Below are positions 1 through 12,106 of a stretch of 64,000 bases of DNA, piece by piece. Source of the DNA: Zeugodacus cucurbitae. Its lineage: Eukaryota; Arthropoda; Insecta; Diptera; Tephritidae. The notes below the pieces were generated by a model. It was not told where the DNA came from. It ran no database searches and worked only from the letters and a program-made list of their open reading frames with translations. The stretch is from contig NC_071669.1 of assembly GCF_028554725.1 (NCBI RefSeq), positions 9,634,501 to 9,698,500 of the forward strand, written 5' to 3'. Made by a program: the position numbers and the translations under genes. The number at the start of each line of letters is the position of its first letter. Position 1 is the first letter of the stretch.

Positions 1-235
1 GTTCGAATGGACGAGCTGGGGAACTAGCTTTGAAAGTGTTCGATGCAGTTCCCGCTGGTGGAAGCCGAGGAAGAGGGAGGCCTCCACTCCGATGGAAGGA
101 CCAGATGGCGAATGACCTGTTTTCACATGGTATAATTGGCGCCAAACTGCCAAAAGGAGAGATGCGTGGCGCGCTGTTGTGGACTCGGCTATAACCGCGT
201 AAGCGTTGTCTACGCCGGTCAAGAAGAAGAAAAAG
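1..235 (+). pseudogene. 3' end of RTE-like non-LTR retrotransposon (copy A)
   Basis: This fragment matches the C-terminal coding tail and 3' end of the retrotransposon copy at 56388-57634 (minus). Conserved peptide blocks include VFDAVPAGGSRGRGRPPL and a following W-K-D-Q motif. It continues through the shared non-coding end with the 'ggctataaccgcgtaagcg' block and finishes in an AAG-rich tail near 222-235. The copy is cut by the window's left edge, so its 5' extent is unknown. The reading frame breaks after the conserved block (a base is lost around 118-130), so this is a dead fragment. The family call rests on the RT in the longer copy; only the C-terminal region is present here. Confidence 0.8.
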
Positions 236-1146
236 AGAGAGAAATTTCAGTGCAATGGACCTCAAGACTATGTTTCTTGATATTTAATAATTAATATATA
301 CGAAACCAATTATAGGAATCTTTAACATAAGACTAGAAGAGGATTTGAATTCCGGACAAATTGAAAAATCTCGAATAAACGAAATTATTCAAATCTGCTC
401 ACCAAGTCGCTCTACGGTAATATCTATATTCAAGAAGAGGATTGGCATACACTATGTATCATATAACTTCGGACTTCACGTCCGACCTTGAAATTGGGTT
501 CCATATAATTTTGGTGCACCCCAACCTGAGTGAGAGAACCTATACGATCTCGAAAGGGACTTCATTGAAGAGATTTAACGGGGTCTGATTCGATTAATGA
601 AATATGGCACCAATCAAGATGAAGCAGAAATCGAAGAGAAAACTTCGGATGGATAAAAAGGACTAAATCCAACAAATTTTACAAAAGCAGAAATCTAGAA
701 TTTGGGCTCTCAGCCATTTAACGAGACTGGAATCAATGAAGTAGAAACACCAATTAATATAATGGAGAAAAAGTACAGAATACCAGGGAGGGGTGTGAGA
801 GAAATGATATTATGCTAATAACAACAAATATAACAAAAACAACCATCTAGAATTGGTGTACTTAAATCAAAGGCTATAAAATTAAGTTTTCATAAAAAGG
901 GGCGTGTCAAAAAAAATGTCTTTGAGCGGTCTTAAAAGTTTCTTATACCAAAAATAAACTCTTAAGCTTTCATATTGATTTACCCAAGGTGTAAATTTTA
1001 GTCAAAAATTAATTACGAAACACTTTATCAAGCGTGTTAGTGTATAACACGCCTTCGCTTTGATGTCGACTGCTAAGTCTCCACGTGTGCGTTGGTGGTG
1101 CATGTGAGTGAGTGAGCGCTGTCAATCAAATCTTGTTAAACACATT

Positions 1147-1165
1147 CACACACACACACACACAC
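1147..1165. repeat. (CA)n microsatellite
   Basis: Perfect dinucleotide run of about nine CA units, in a region with further TG/CA-rich flanks. Confidence 0.95.
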
Positions 1166-1928
1166 CGTCGAAAGTGTTTTAGTGTGTCAAACGGTACTGT
1201 GGAAATTTACAGCGTTTTTTGGAAAATCAAAGGATCCAAAATCAAAATTCAATTACTACTTTACTTTTTGGCGACTGGCTAAACGAATCGTAGTGTCAAG
1301 GGAGCTGTTGCCTGCACTAGACAGCGACGCACACCTGCATCAAAGCAGCGCTGGCACAAATACACATACATACAGACAAGCTTTTAACTTCAGCACTTTA
1401 GCAGTTATTACGTTCACACTTAACGTAGGCGGCAGCCACTTCCAACAACACTCAGCTACGCGCAAGCACTTATAGTCAGCTACATGCTTACATATGTATG
1501 TAGGTGTATGTAAAGTACTGTTGCTGTCACTGGCAAATGCAGACGCACACAAAAGCTGCCAATACTTGATTATGTCGGTGAATTGAATACAAAAGGTATT
1601 AAAGGCATTTACCAAAAAGCAATGTGTCTGACATTTATTATTGTGCCCACGCAGGTATAGACATACAGACAAGTGTGTGAGAGAGTGTGAGCGCAAGAAG
1701 GTATACAGTTAAAGCTACCAAAAATGTCTAGCGGAAAATTTGAATGTATGCTTCTAGGCGCAAAGCCGAGTAAATTAGTGTATATGTATGCGTGTGTATT
1801 GGTGTGTTCGCACTCAAAAATCTATGCATGCTTTTAGGCTGTTAAACGTTTATGTCGAATGCAAAGTGAAGTGGCACAGTGACTAAGTGTTTAGGTGGAG
1901 TGCTCGTGTATGCTTCGATATATGTATG

Positions 1929-1947
1929 TATATATATATATATATAT
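1929..1947. repeat. (TA)n microsatellite
   Basis: Perfect run of about nine TA units preceded by ATGT tetramers. Confidence 0.95.
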
Positions 1948-4260
1948 GTGTTATCGTATTCTTCTATATATGTGAGTCCTTTCACTCTTAAGAGTGTGTG
2001 TGTCCTTGTACTCTTCTATGTGCTAGTGCCCAATTTTGTATGTGTCTCTCTGTATATATACCCACTATGAGTGGCTTTCCTCGAAAGCGCCTCTGCTTTT
2101 GAAGGCAGGACAATTGCTAGCAATAACAACAACTACAAACTCAATATATATTTCGTCTATGCGTCTGACACAGGCACAAAAGCATGGTCTCTGTAGTCTG
2201 TGCTGTGTTGCTTTATAACACATTTATCGGCAAATTCAAATGTATTGTTGTTGAATTTGTCACTTGGCATTGTTGTTGTTGCTATTTTTTTGTGTGTTTT
2301 TTTCTCGTTTTGCTTTATTGTACAAGTGTTTTGTCGCAATTTTTGGTGTTTCATGCCAAAAAAATTGTTGTTGTAATTGAAGAAGTTGTTGTTGTAATTG
2401 CACCCAATAAGTCACAGGGAACGAGTTTTCTAAGCTCCGGTTGAAATTTTGCTGAATTTGTGAAGAAAAAATATAAATTCTTGTCATATATTAATAACTC
2501 ATAAGCTTACAGACCACTTGAGATCTAAATGTTCTGAAGAAGATAACTGTAACAATATCGAAGACCTTAATTTTCCCTTCCGTTATCGAAACTAATGAAA
2601 AGTCTAAATTGTTTCGCTTATTCGCAGTCTTATTTCTAATTCATATTTCTAACCGTAATCGATGATTTCGTTCGTCATATAAACCAGGTTCCTATACTTC
2701 TCAGACGGTTAATATAAATATATTTTAAAGCTTTTGAATTCAAATCAAACATTTAAATAAACTAAGCGGCTAAAGTAAAATCTAAGACTCCTACCGTTTC
2801 CACAATAGTCTGATCTAAGTAACCTCAACGGATCCGAATTTTGATACGATCAAACTCTGTCAACTCAGCAGCAGGCTTCTAAATTATTTGTTGTATTTTC
2901 TGCCACAACAACAAAAATAACAACTCTCTCTAACACCAGTTATAACAAGAGAGAGCCAAATCCGTGTGTTTATTTCTGTATGGTCTGGTTCTGGATTCTG
3001 GTATTTCTTCTGGTCTTATGGAAAATCGAAAAATCCGAAAGTCAGTTGGAAGAGTCTTGAAGGTCATCCTTCAATTTTTCGACAAATTTCCCTAATCATC
3101 GTGCATACGAAAGTCCAGCGAAACTAGAAATTTTCATTAGAAATCAAAAAATTCCTACTAACCACTTTGGTCAGTCTAAACTATTCAACAGAATGCAGCT
3201 GAGTGCTGTCACTTCTTGTTATCACATCATCGCTGATAAGGGTACTGCGAAACTGACTGTGGCAATTGTGAGTACAAATTTTTTCCCACTTTTTCCCGCT
3301 CTCTCTCTATCTCTCTCTCTGCAAGGACTTGTCGCAACAATTTGGATTGTCCTCGTTGTTGTTGCTATGAGTGCTATGCCTATTATCAGCTATGTACATA
3401 TATATGCGTTTACTGTTGTACTTGAGTTGACTGCTGTTACAACACTGAGTTTTCCACAAGTTCATTATTGTTGCTTTTTTTCAGCACACACAGCGCCGGG
3501 CTTGTTTCACACAAAAGTATGCCCATGTAGTTGGTGTTGTTGCACTTGTCGCTGTCATTGGTGGAAGTTTTAAAATATTCACTTAACACAATTTAATTTG
3601 TGCGTTAATGTGGGTAAACGGGTGTGTTAAATGCGTTTATCCAAAAAGAGAAGAGATGTTGAAAATGATGAGATGAGAAAGGGGTGTGGAGAGGAATGAG
3701 AGGAGTGTGGGTGTCTGTAGTGTCTGCTTCGAGCTTCGCAAAGAGTCGGCAAGGCGGACGGAAACAACTGTCCGAAACATCTGCTCCATTGAGGGATATC
3801 TTACACTCTTGAGGGCTTTAAGGTTCTCGACTAGTCCATGGAACTCGAAAAGTCTGGCCGGCTGAGTAATGTTTTCATCTCTCAAAACCCCTTCTCTGCC
3901 AATTCTATGTGTGGGAATGCTTTATCAGATCGACTGCTGGATCTAATCTTCACCCTCAACGACTCTCTGCTGACGGTCATTGGGAGAAAGACTTCTTCAT
4001 ATCAAAGCTTTGTCTATTAGGTAATGTTGTTCCTCAGATCCAACTTTAGTAGGAACGGCCTCGGAGTTGGGTTTGTCATTCCTAGGTCGGAAACTTTCAG
4101 CAAAGCTTGGTTAAAACGTGAGATTGAATCCACGTGTTTTGAAGGGGAGGTAATGTCCCTCCAACTCTAACATTCCGACATCCAACCGAATCCAAGGTCC
4201 AAAGTATCTCCGATTGCAGGATAAATGTTTACCTTAAAATAGGGTTTAGAGGCCAAAATT

Positions 4261-4575
4261 TTTTGTAGAGCCAAAAGCCTTTGCAGAAGTCCGAACCATG
4301 TCAACCTGAGTTCACATAGAACTTATTTATACTCTAACCCAATTGATACAAAGCCTAAGTCCATTATCGACACGAGTGTTACGCGATGACCATACAGACT
4401 TTCTATGACATCAATGTTTTTTGTAGAGCCCAAAGCCTTTGCAGGTGCCCGAACCGTGGGAACCTGAGTTCACATAGAACGTGTTTATATACTAACCCAA
4501 TTGATACAAGGCCGAAGTCCATTAGCGACACGACTGTTACGCGATGATCATACAGACCTTTTATGATTCTTTAGC
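4261..4575. repeat. 158-bp tandem duplication (two copies)
   Basis: The segment starting ttttgtagag at 4261 is repeated from 4419 with only scattered substitutions. Shared landmarks are 'aacctgagttcacatagaac', 'taacccaattgatacaa' and 'tgttacgcgatga'. Neither copy has a long open frame. It is a head-to-tail duplication that has diverged moderately. Confidence 0.9.
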
Positions 4576-4949
4576 TGAAACTCTTAAATCAGCCCGTGTG
4601 ACTTAAGTCTCCAATAACAACTATTCGCTGCATCCAGTAAACCAGTGATTAACTACCATCTTGCAGCTATAGTCTTTCTAGTCCTGTCAAGTTCCATAGA
4701 AATAAATTTAATTTCTAATGAGCAACTCCTTCACAACACATATCAACTTCAACTTCTCATCAAAAAAATTAAATCCACATTTATAAACTTAAGCAAATTT
4801 TATTAACCCACACCAAAATTTTAATAAATCCATCTCTCATCTCCAGCGAACGCCGTCCGCAAAAACTTTCAATAAACTTTTCCCCTTAAACCATAAAATA
4901 TTAAAATAAAATGATAATAAATCCAACAGTAATCCCTAATTTTGTTACC

Positions 4950-6330
4950 CTTTCTTCAGCTGCCAAGTGAATTTTTGCTTATCGCAAATCTACTATTGAA
5001 ACCACCCACGGCCAACGCGACGTCGAGCGCCGAGAGCTGAGCGCTGAGCAACAATGTGCCCATTCCGCACGACTGTAAACGGCCATGTAAACTGTTGACA
5101 GCGCTCGAACGCTTTTCACGCCATTTCAAATTCCACTCAGGCTCGTTTCCGAAATCGAACACACACCGTCGCACGAACGCCAACCATGCCATTTACGCGT
5201 CCGTTGATGTCGTCGTGCCGTTGTGAAGTCGACTCGTGACTCGTGTAGGCGGCAGTGCGGTGTAATTGGTGCAAAAAAGGAACAAATTTTCACATAATCA
5301 TTGAAAATTATCTGCTCAAATGACTATTTGGATACACTTTTTTCACTATTTCTTTCACTCGCCCACGACACGGCACGTTCGCGACGCTTGCGGTGCAGCG
5401 GCAGCCCATGAAGTGATACAACGACTGCCTCAGCCAGAACCACAGTCAGAGCCCACAGCCGCAGCCGTCGGTACGGTCGCTTGGTTTTTGCTGCGCTACC
5501 ATTTTTGCTTTTTAAAAATTTGCTTTTTTCCCTCACTGCTTTCTGCTTCCTTCGTTTTTCTCTCTTTTTCTTGGTTACCTCGCTTGAGTTTTTTGCTGCT
5601 ACTGCTTTCGCCAGAGTTTCTGTCGCGTTGGCTGGGTTTGGGAAAAGTTAGTCGTCGTCTCGCCACTAGTACCCTACGGCGTAATTTGGTAATGGTGTCG
5701 TGAAATCTCTGGTAGCCGCTCTGTCTCTCTGGGAGTAGATTGCGGTAAGTGGCGCAGGGACGCGTCGGTTTGCCATAACGGTGCTTGGCAGTTACTGACG
5801 CGCTGTAGCACAACAAACGTCACTTGGCAGCAGCGACAAACAGTGCTGTGCGAGACACATGTAGGCGCACACAATGTAACGGTACTTATTGGAGTACCGT
5901 GTGCGTTCGTAGAGTCTACGGACGTGCTGTGTCGTCGTGGTACGACGCGTACAATGTGTTGCTTCTGGATACACGTACTGTTATGACGGTGTGGCGGTGC
6001 AAGTGGAAACTTTGCAACCAGTCGCGAAAGTAGGACGACCGCCATGCTATGGAACCGCATAAGTTGGCAGGCGCACAGGAAGCAGCCAAAGCAAGCAATG
6101 TGCTGCAATTCAGTGCGCTTCTGCGGTCTTAGTTTATTCGCAGCGGTTTGGTTGTCATTTGTCGCTGCATTTGCTGCTGAAATCAGAATCTCAACCCCGT
6201 TGACGTTTTTCAGCCGGCCTTCCAAACCAATTGCTACCAACAATTGCACGTAGCGGCATAAGCGGTTTGTATGTCAAGCATTACTGGATAGTACTGCAGC
6301 TCGTGCTCGCAGTTGGAAAAAAGCGCACGC
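4950..6330. other. GC-richer unique block, possible non-coding exon or promoter region
   Basis: Base composition rises clearly above the surrounding AT-rich DNA, with many CG dinucleotides. The block is open for long stretches on several frames; the longest is 5674-6249 minus, 191 codons. That frame has unremarkable, Cys/His/Arg-rich composition, no domain I recognise, and overlaps open frames on the other strand, so I do not call it a gene. A possible splice donor (ggtaagtggc) lies at about 5743. A CG-rich patch in a fly intergenic or intronic region is often a 5' exon or regulatory element. That reading is an inference without further support. Confidence 0.25.
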
Positions 6331-7619
6331 TTGTCCGGACATATTGAGTCTTCCGTTTTTGCGTGTGTTTGCCAACAACGGGGACAACAACAATGCCAAC
6401 GCTATATCGACTCACAAATTAAACTATAAGTGCTTTGGAAAATGTTTTCTTAAAAGGTTGTTAGCTAGGCGAAACTGAGTTGGCGAACTCGATTTCATGT
6501 AGTCGCATATAAAATGAAGTTTGGAAGTTCGGCGTTTGCGTGCGAGGAGTGTGGCTTCCAAATTAAACTAATGGCGGTGTAAAAGTTTTCTCATGAATCT
6601 CATGGTATCGAACATGGCGTAGTTCATCGATTGATGTGGCGTTCGGTAGCTAGATGATGTGAAGAACCACACTTATATTTCGAACTATTCATTTCTAAAC
6701 CTTTTGTAAATTACATTTTGGCATATTTTGCTTGCTTCGGAAACTTTGTAATTATCAAGTCGGGAGTTATCACAATTACCACTAAACTTCTGTTAGATGA
6801 GACCCTAAAGAAGTTAAATGGCTAAGCAGCTATTTCAAGCTTTCGCAGATTAGTCATTCTTGTACTTCTAAGGATTACTTTAAAGTAGTGCTGAACTAAA
6901 GTATTTGTCCAAAGCTTTCGCAGATGCCTCTTTCTGGGAATTTAAAAGAGTCTTTTACAGGTTTGTTGAACTAAGGTCGTTGTTCATCTAATCAGGTTGT
7001 CTCAATTTACTCAATTAGTTCTATGAATAGATGCAGCTACAGAAAATGTAAAGTATTTAAGATAGAGTATATTGACAGTGAGATCAACGACTTAAGAGTT
7101 CTAGTAAGCTTAAAACGAGGAAGCTGCTTCGGAGAGCTTTTTGGTGGATGAGTAAATAGAACTTCTTCAGAAGTAATATTTGATTGAATTGAGATTTGGA
7201 AAGAACTTATTCTCTACACACATGGTTAATCAATAGGGATTTGACGTAATTTGGTCGACGCTTTCGTGCTAGAGTATAAAATAATCTGAAGAGTGTCTTA
7301 TTATATTATAACTTTCAAAGGTTTTTCGGTTTTTCTATAAATTCCTTTCTTATCCTATGTTATTCGTATGTTACTTTAATCCGGGGGCTTAGTTCGAAGT
7401 CTTTTACAAAGCTAAATCAAACATCTATTTCCAAAGATCGCTAAGAAGATATATTTGTTAATCCAGCCAGCTGCAATATTATTAAGAGCTCTATATTTTA
7501 GTTCTATGCGGCATCCAACATGTCTTCAAAAGCTTCTCAAAAGTGCAGTTTCCTTGAAGTATCTAATCCAAAGTCGGTAATTATTTACCACTCTTAATTC
7601 GTCGAGGTTAGATCTGTGC
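6331..7619. other. Unique AT-rich sequence
   Basis: No gene, tandem array or mobile-element homology is visible. A TATAAAA string at 6508 has no initiator at the expected distance. Confidence 0.4.
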
Positions 7620-8329
7620 TCAATTGTGCTCCCCGAAGGTACCCTGATAAGCGTCACCTGAACAACTTAGATTAGAGTAATGGGAGCCTTGGAAGGTATC
7701 TCTTCTTAAGCGACAGAAGGCCGGGCATTCGCAGAGATAATGCTTTAGTGTCTCATCATCTTCCGCGCATGCCCTGCATTCAGCCGATTCAACTATGCCA
7801 AGTCTCTGCAGGTGGCCTCTTATAGGTAGGTACCCCGTGATGACCTCTGTATCTGACCGCTGTATCAGCTTAATTCTCGTTTGCTTAAAGTAAGAAGTTT
7901 TTTGGTCTGTCCAGTGTCAACACTACCCCATAGTAGTTTTGTGGTACAACCCGTGTAGCACATTTCCAGGACCTGAGATGTTCCCCCAGCATCCATTGCT
8001 TTAGACAGCGCTTGAGAGAGTTGAAAGGTTTGGGGCAGTTTAAGGAAACTGTGTTCCCAGCAAGACAACTCATCTGCCTTTTCGTTTCCTTCTATACCTA
8101 TATGACCGGGTACCCAGATAATTCTAACTGAGTTTTCTCCCACTAGTCTATTGATTGCCTTTTTGCATGATCTGACACATTGAGACTTCGTATTGGCGCA
8201 GCGGATAGCCTTAATTGCGGCTTGGCTATCCACAAAAAAGTTGATGGGCCTGTTTGTTTGGGTGCAGGCCCACCTAGCGCTTTCTCTCAGAACAACTAGT
8301 CCCAGGCTTGAGTATGTGATTGTAACCAC
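7620..8329 (-). pseudogene. I-superfamily non-LTR retrotransposon fragment: RNase H and CCHC knuckle
   Basis: Read on the minus strand, 8329 to about 7865 encodes most of a retroelement RNase H. A glutamate lies in a LRESARWA segment, the second catalytic aspartate is in FVDSQAAIKAI, and the last motif is WVPGHIGIEGNEKADELS. The first catalytic aspartate (the usual TDGS motif) is missing because the fragment begins too late. After a frameshift near 7868 the protein continues from about 7868 to the stop at 7620. This part carries QRSDTEVITGYLPIRGHL and a zinc knuckle, CRAC followed by HYLCEC. RNase H followed by such a knuckle at the C terminus is typical of I/LOA/R1-like elements with an RNase H domain; Jockey and RTE elements lack it. 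It is 5' truncated and dead. Confidence 0.85.
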
Positions 8330-10170
8330 GCAGAACCGATGATAATTTATACAGCCTGAACCTTGTTAAGTGGGAAACCAGTCCTCAATTTCGAGACTAC
8401 ACTGATATATCTGACATATATTTATTTCATTCTTTTAAAGACATTTCGGAATTCAGGTCAGATAAACTGTGTCTTCTTCTTGATTAAATTTTTTTAAAAT
8501 GTTGGATCGGGAAGGATTCGTAAAATTCATTCATTCATTGAGGTTAACTTCATTCTAGAATAATCTTCTAATTATTACGTGGGTGTGGATAATTTATGGT
8601 TAGGGATATTATATATATGGTCCAAATACAACCAGTTAAGTACTAGTTATAAACGATTGAGTCAAGTCTAACATTGACTATATTTCTGACCAAACAAGCT
8701 TCTAATAAAGCTGTCTTAGCATTACTACTAAAAAAATTTCCTACAGGGCATGCGCTCCTATATATTTAGTCTCACTGTAATTGTGTTTATGCGCTTAAAT
8801 TTCACCAAATTAAATTATTTACACACAGATTTCAATATTTCGGAAATTGGGATTTGAATTGGAACACTTTGTTGTTACCGGCTGTCGCTATTATTGTTGT
8901 TGTTGCTATTGTTATATTGCTATTGCTATTGCTATTGCTGCCACCATTAAGATTATTGCGTAACATCGGCGGTTGGATAAACGAAAATCTGTTGCTGAAT
9001 TTGGGGATAAAGATGAAAGCGCGCGGTGGTAGGAGAAAGAATCTACTAGTTGGCTGACAAGCAGCGGCTGATGCGACTAGACAACTCTAAAGCAATGGAG
9101 GTGGGGGACTAAATGAAGAAATTTACAGCGTTGGCGGTCGTAGTGAGGACTACAGTTAGGCACTACAGTTGGGGTGATGGCAGCGCAGCCAGGACACTCA
9201 CACGGCTGACGAGGGGTGACGTTGTGACAGTAGTGACTGACGTAACAACAACATCGAAGACTGCTTGTTATTGCTGGCTTATATTGAATGTTGTTGTTAT
9301 AATTGTTGTTGGTTTTGTTGTTGTAATTGTTATTGTAAATCATTTTGGTTTTTGTTGTTGCCTTTACTGTTACTTGTTCTCGAGTGTTGACTGCTTCCTT
9401 TTACATACACTTACGCTGGCGCCGACACCGTAAGCTGCGGCCAAAGTGCGTCGTCTTCGCTTCTATTTCTTTATTTGATTTCGTTGGCTTCTTTTGCTTT
9501 TGCTTTTGCATTTCACTGTGCTATTTTGAGTACACCAATTGTATTTTGTTGTGTATTTGATGTATTTGCTGTTTGCTGCTTGCCGACGCCAATCAACTCC
9601 TGCTGTGCAGCGCTATCTTCCTTTTCAATTTGAATGTCATTTACTGATTTGCCAAACAATACAAGGAGAGCACTTTTACACACACATACATACATACAAT
9701 CACACTAATTTCTGTGTACACTTCAATGTATTTGTGTGTGTGTCTGTGTGTATAATATTGAAGATTATATTCGCATCAATATTTATTTACAGCTAACTGG
9801 GTGGCTGTGTGTCTTTGTGTTGTTACTTTTGCTTTAACTTGTTTGTATTTAAGTGTCTCTGTGTGTATGCTCGCTGTCGGGGTTGAAGGAGTTGAGCATT
9901 TTGCTCGCTTCAAATTGTATTAAAAACTTTTTGATGTTTCTTCTTTTGTACACAAATTTTATTCTATTTTATTTGGCACACACAGACGCATTTACACTCA
10001 CACATACACATACACATATACAAGGAAATTTCTTTTATTTTTCCTCAGCTGTTTCATTGCCTGGTTATTTGCCTTTTTCGCTGTTGCTGTTTGCCCAATA
10101 CTCGACAGCACTCAGCTGTGCTTTTGGATACTTGCATACAGACATACAAACATACAAACATACATACATA
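8330..10170. other. Simple-repeat-rich unique sequence
   Basis: Contains TTG/ATTGCT triplet runs at 8889-8942 and 9286-9370, (ACAT)n at about 9684-9700, and ACAA/ACAT runs at 10141-10170. Apparent open frames are Leu/Val/Phe- or His/Thr-rich translations of these repeats. No gene is supported. Confidence 0.4.
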
Positions 10171-10174
10171 CTAC

Positions 10175-10662
10175 ATGAGGTGTGTTCAAAAAATAACGGG
10201 AATTTTAATTTTTTTCTTCAAAATTTTTTTTCCTTTCATCTACATTAATGTTGTCGTCTTCAAAGTAGACCCTATTCGTTATTATGCACTTATGCCAGCG
10301 TTTCTTTCAATCCTCGAAACACTTCTCAGACTCAATTTTTGGAATAGCCTTGACTCTTTCAACGATTTCTCGCTTTCTTGTAAAACGACGGTCCTTCAAG
10401 GTTCTCTTTTTTTTTGGGAAATAGAAAGAAATCACACGGCCTCATGTCTGAGTATATGGAGGCTGGGGCATCGTTAGAATGTTGTTTTTGGGCAAAAAAA
10501 TTCCCGAACAAGCAACGACGTGTGAGTTTTTAACAAACGAAAATCGCTAAGCTCATAAAAAGATGTCTAATTTGAGCGACTGTTACAGACAAAGTAAACA
10601 AAAAAATACAAAAAAAAATTTATTTAAAAATTCCCGTTATTTTTTGAACACACCTTGTATAT
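10175..10662 (-). mobile_element. Internally deleted mariner-like element with terminal inverted repeats
   Basis: Inverted repeats of about 28 bp bound the element: gaggtgtgttcaaaaaataa begins at 10177 and its complement ends near 10660. TA dinucleotides flank both ends. On the minus strand about 10475-10215 encodes a mariner transposase C terminus: APASIYSDMRPCDFFLFP (third catalytic Asp), then IPKIESEKCFED and KKRWHKCIITNRVYFEDD. A frameshift sits in the poly-A run after FLFP, and a TGA replaces the expected Trp between ED and KKRW. The N-terminal and central catalytic region is deleted, leaving about 490 bp. It is a non-autonomous derivative close to MITE size. Confidence 0.85.
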
Positions 10663-10894
10663 ACATCTATACAAAAATATATGTATATACCTAGGCTTTC
10701 GCGTGAGTTCCATCGTTAGTAATAAAATTGCTGCGCTTTTTTAGGCTCATCACCCCAACTTCCAGCCTTTGCTGTCTTTTTTAAAGCCTTTTAAGCTACT
10801 TTCCTCGGACTTTCTTCAATTTGCTTTTATGCTCTTTCCCTTTTGTGCGCGCAGCTTTTCGGCGCTAAGCTGCTGCTGATTTTGTATGCTTGCT

Positions 10895-11095
10895 TTTAAA
10901 TAAACAGTAAAAAACAAAAAGAAAAAATAACAAAAAAAGCAAAAAAAGCAAAAAAAAAAAAGAAATAAAAAAAATAAAAAACAAAAAATAAAAACGAAAA
11001 AAGCAACAAAAAATCGAAAAAAAATAAAAAACAACAAAAAAAAAACAAAATATCGAAAAAAAACAACAAGGAAGCAACAAAAAACCTTAACAAAA
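10895..11095. repeat. A-rich low-complexity tract
   Basis: About 200 bases made of AAAAAC, AAAAAG and AAAAAT units. Phe-rich open frames on the minus strand are artefacts of this composition. T-rich and A-rich sequence continues to about 11420. Confidence 0.9.
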
Positions 11096-11099
11096 ATAT

Positions 11100-12106
11100 C
11101 ATCGCACCCGCCTTTTTTTGCCTCCTTATTCGCGCTGCTTTTTCATAAAATTGAAATATTTCCTTTAAGCAAATAAATCTAAAAAAAAAGTATAAGTATA
11201 TAAAAGAAATTCCTGCACATTTTTTCGCTATTGATTTTTGCGCTTTTCGCGTATTTGATATGCTTTTTAATTTGATTTGCTTTTTTTTTGCCCCTCACCA
11301 TTTTATTTTTAGTACACCACTCCGACTTGGCGCTTTGTTTTTGTTTTTATTTTTTTTTTTTTGTTCTTATTTTCCACGCATATTTCTTCTTCTTCTACTA
11401 TTTTTTTTGGCCCCTTCATACGCTTGACTTATTCGGCATTTAAGCATTGATAAGGATGCTAATGCCGCACGTTTTCTGCGATAGACAAAAAATTAAATAT
11501 ATATATTTGGGTATAAATAAATAAACATAAGCAATATGTTTGCATGGTCTTAACTTCTAAAGCGATATTTATCGACATGAATTATTAATGCCATAAGTTT
11601 CTGTTTGCTACTTAAGCAAGAAGTTGTTGGTTGCTTGCTTTTCACATAATTTATGTTTGAATTCCGCAGCGCTTTTTGGGTCTATTGAATATTTTGCGTA
11701 TAATTCGTACAATTTATGTAGTAAATGTACTGAATTTGTACATATTTGATTTTTAATATAGTTCGATAATTCGCAGCATTAATGGTACTTAGTAGAATTA
11801 TGTCTAAAAAAATAGATTCCCCGGCTTAGTCGTGTTATGATGTAGCAATTTAATACACTTTTTGTTCGACATCATAAAAAATGTATCAATTTATTTACTC
11901 ACTCACCCTAAAAGTATTTTAAAAAATCATTTATAACTGTTGCCGTTGCATACTTTAAGGCGTTGTACTTCTCTATTGCGCGTATTTCCTATTCGTTGTT
12001 AATATAGATAACACTAACAGTTATTGATTGAAATTTTGTGCATTTCCTTCATATTCTGGGAATACAAATATCTTAATTAAACCTTTTAATCGGCGCGATT
12101 TTTATA
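11100..12106. other. AT-rich unique sequence
   Basis: T-rich runs at 11280-11410 and otherwise unremarkable sequence. No gene or mobile element recognised. Confidence 0.4.

Larger units (their letters stand above)
236..4260. other. AT-rich unique sequence, no supported gene
   Basis: I see no recognisable exon or mobile element here. It contains simple repeats: (CA)n at 1147-1165, (TA)n at 1929-1947, a CT-rich run at about 3299-3322, and many TTG triplets at 2264-2400. Open stretches such as 1340-1696 (minus) and 3193-3573 (plus) are low-complexity or overlap open frames on the other strand and resemble nothing I know. The part at 3640-4020 is open on both strands and could be decayed coding sequence, but I cannot assign it. 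Confidence 0.4.

Noticed and set aside
3637..4020. Possible retroelement coding remnant
   Set aside because: Both strands are partly open and some peptide stretches look protein-like, but I could not match any domain.
5674..6249. 191-codon open frame on the minus strand
   Set aside because: No domain or signal recognised; it overlaps open frames on the plus strand in a CG-rich block where long frames are expected by chance.
6508..6540. TATA-box promoter at 6508
   Set aside because: TATAAAA is present but no initiator lies 28-32 bases downstream.
10816..11102. Phe-rich membrane protein frames on the minus strand
   Set aside because: Pure artefact of the A-rich low-complexity tract.
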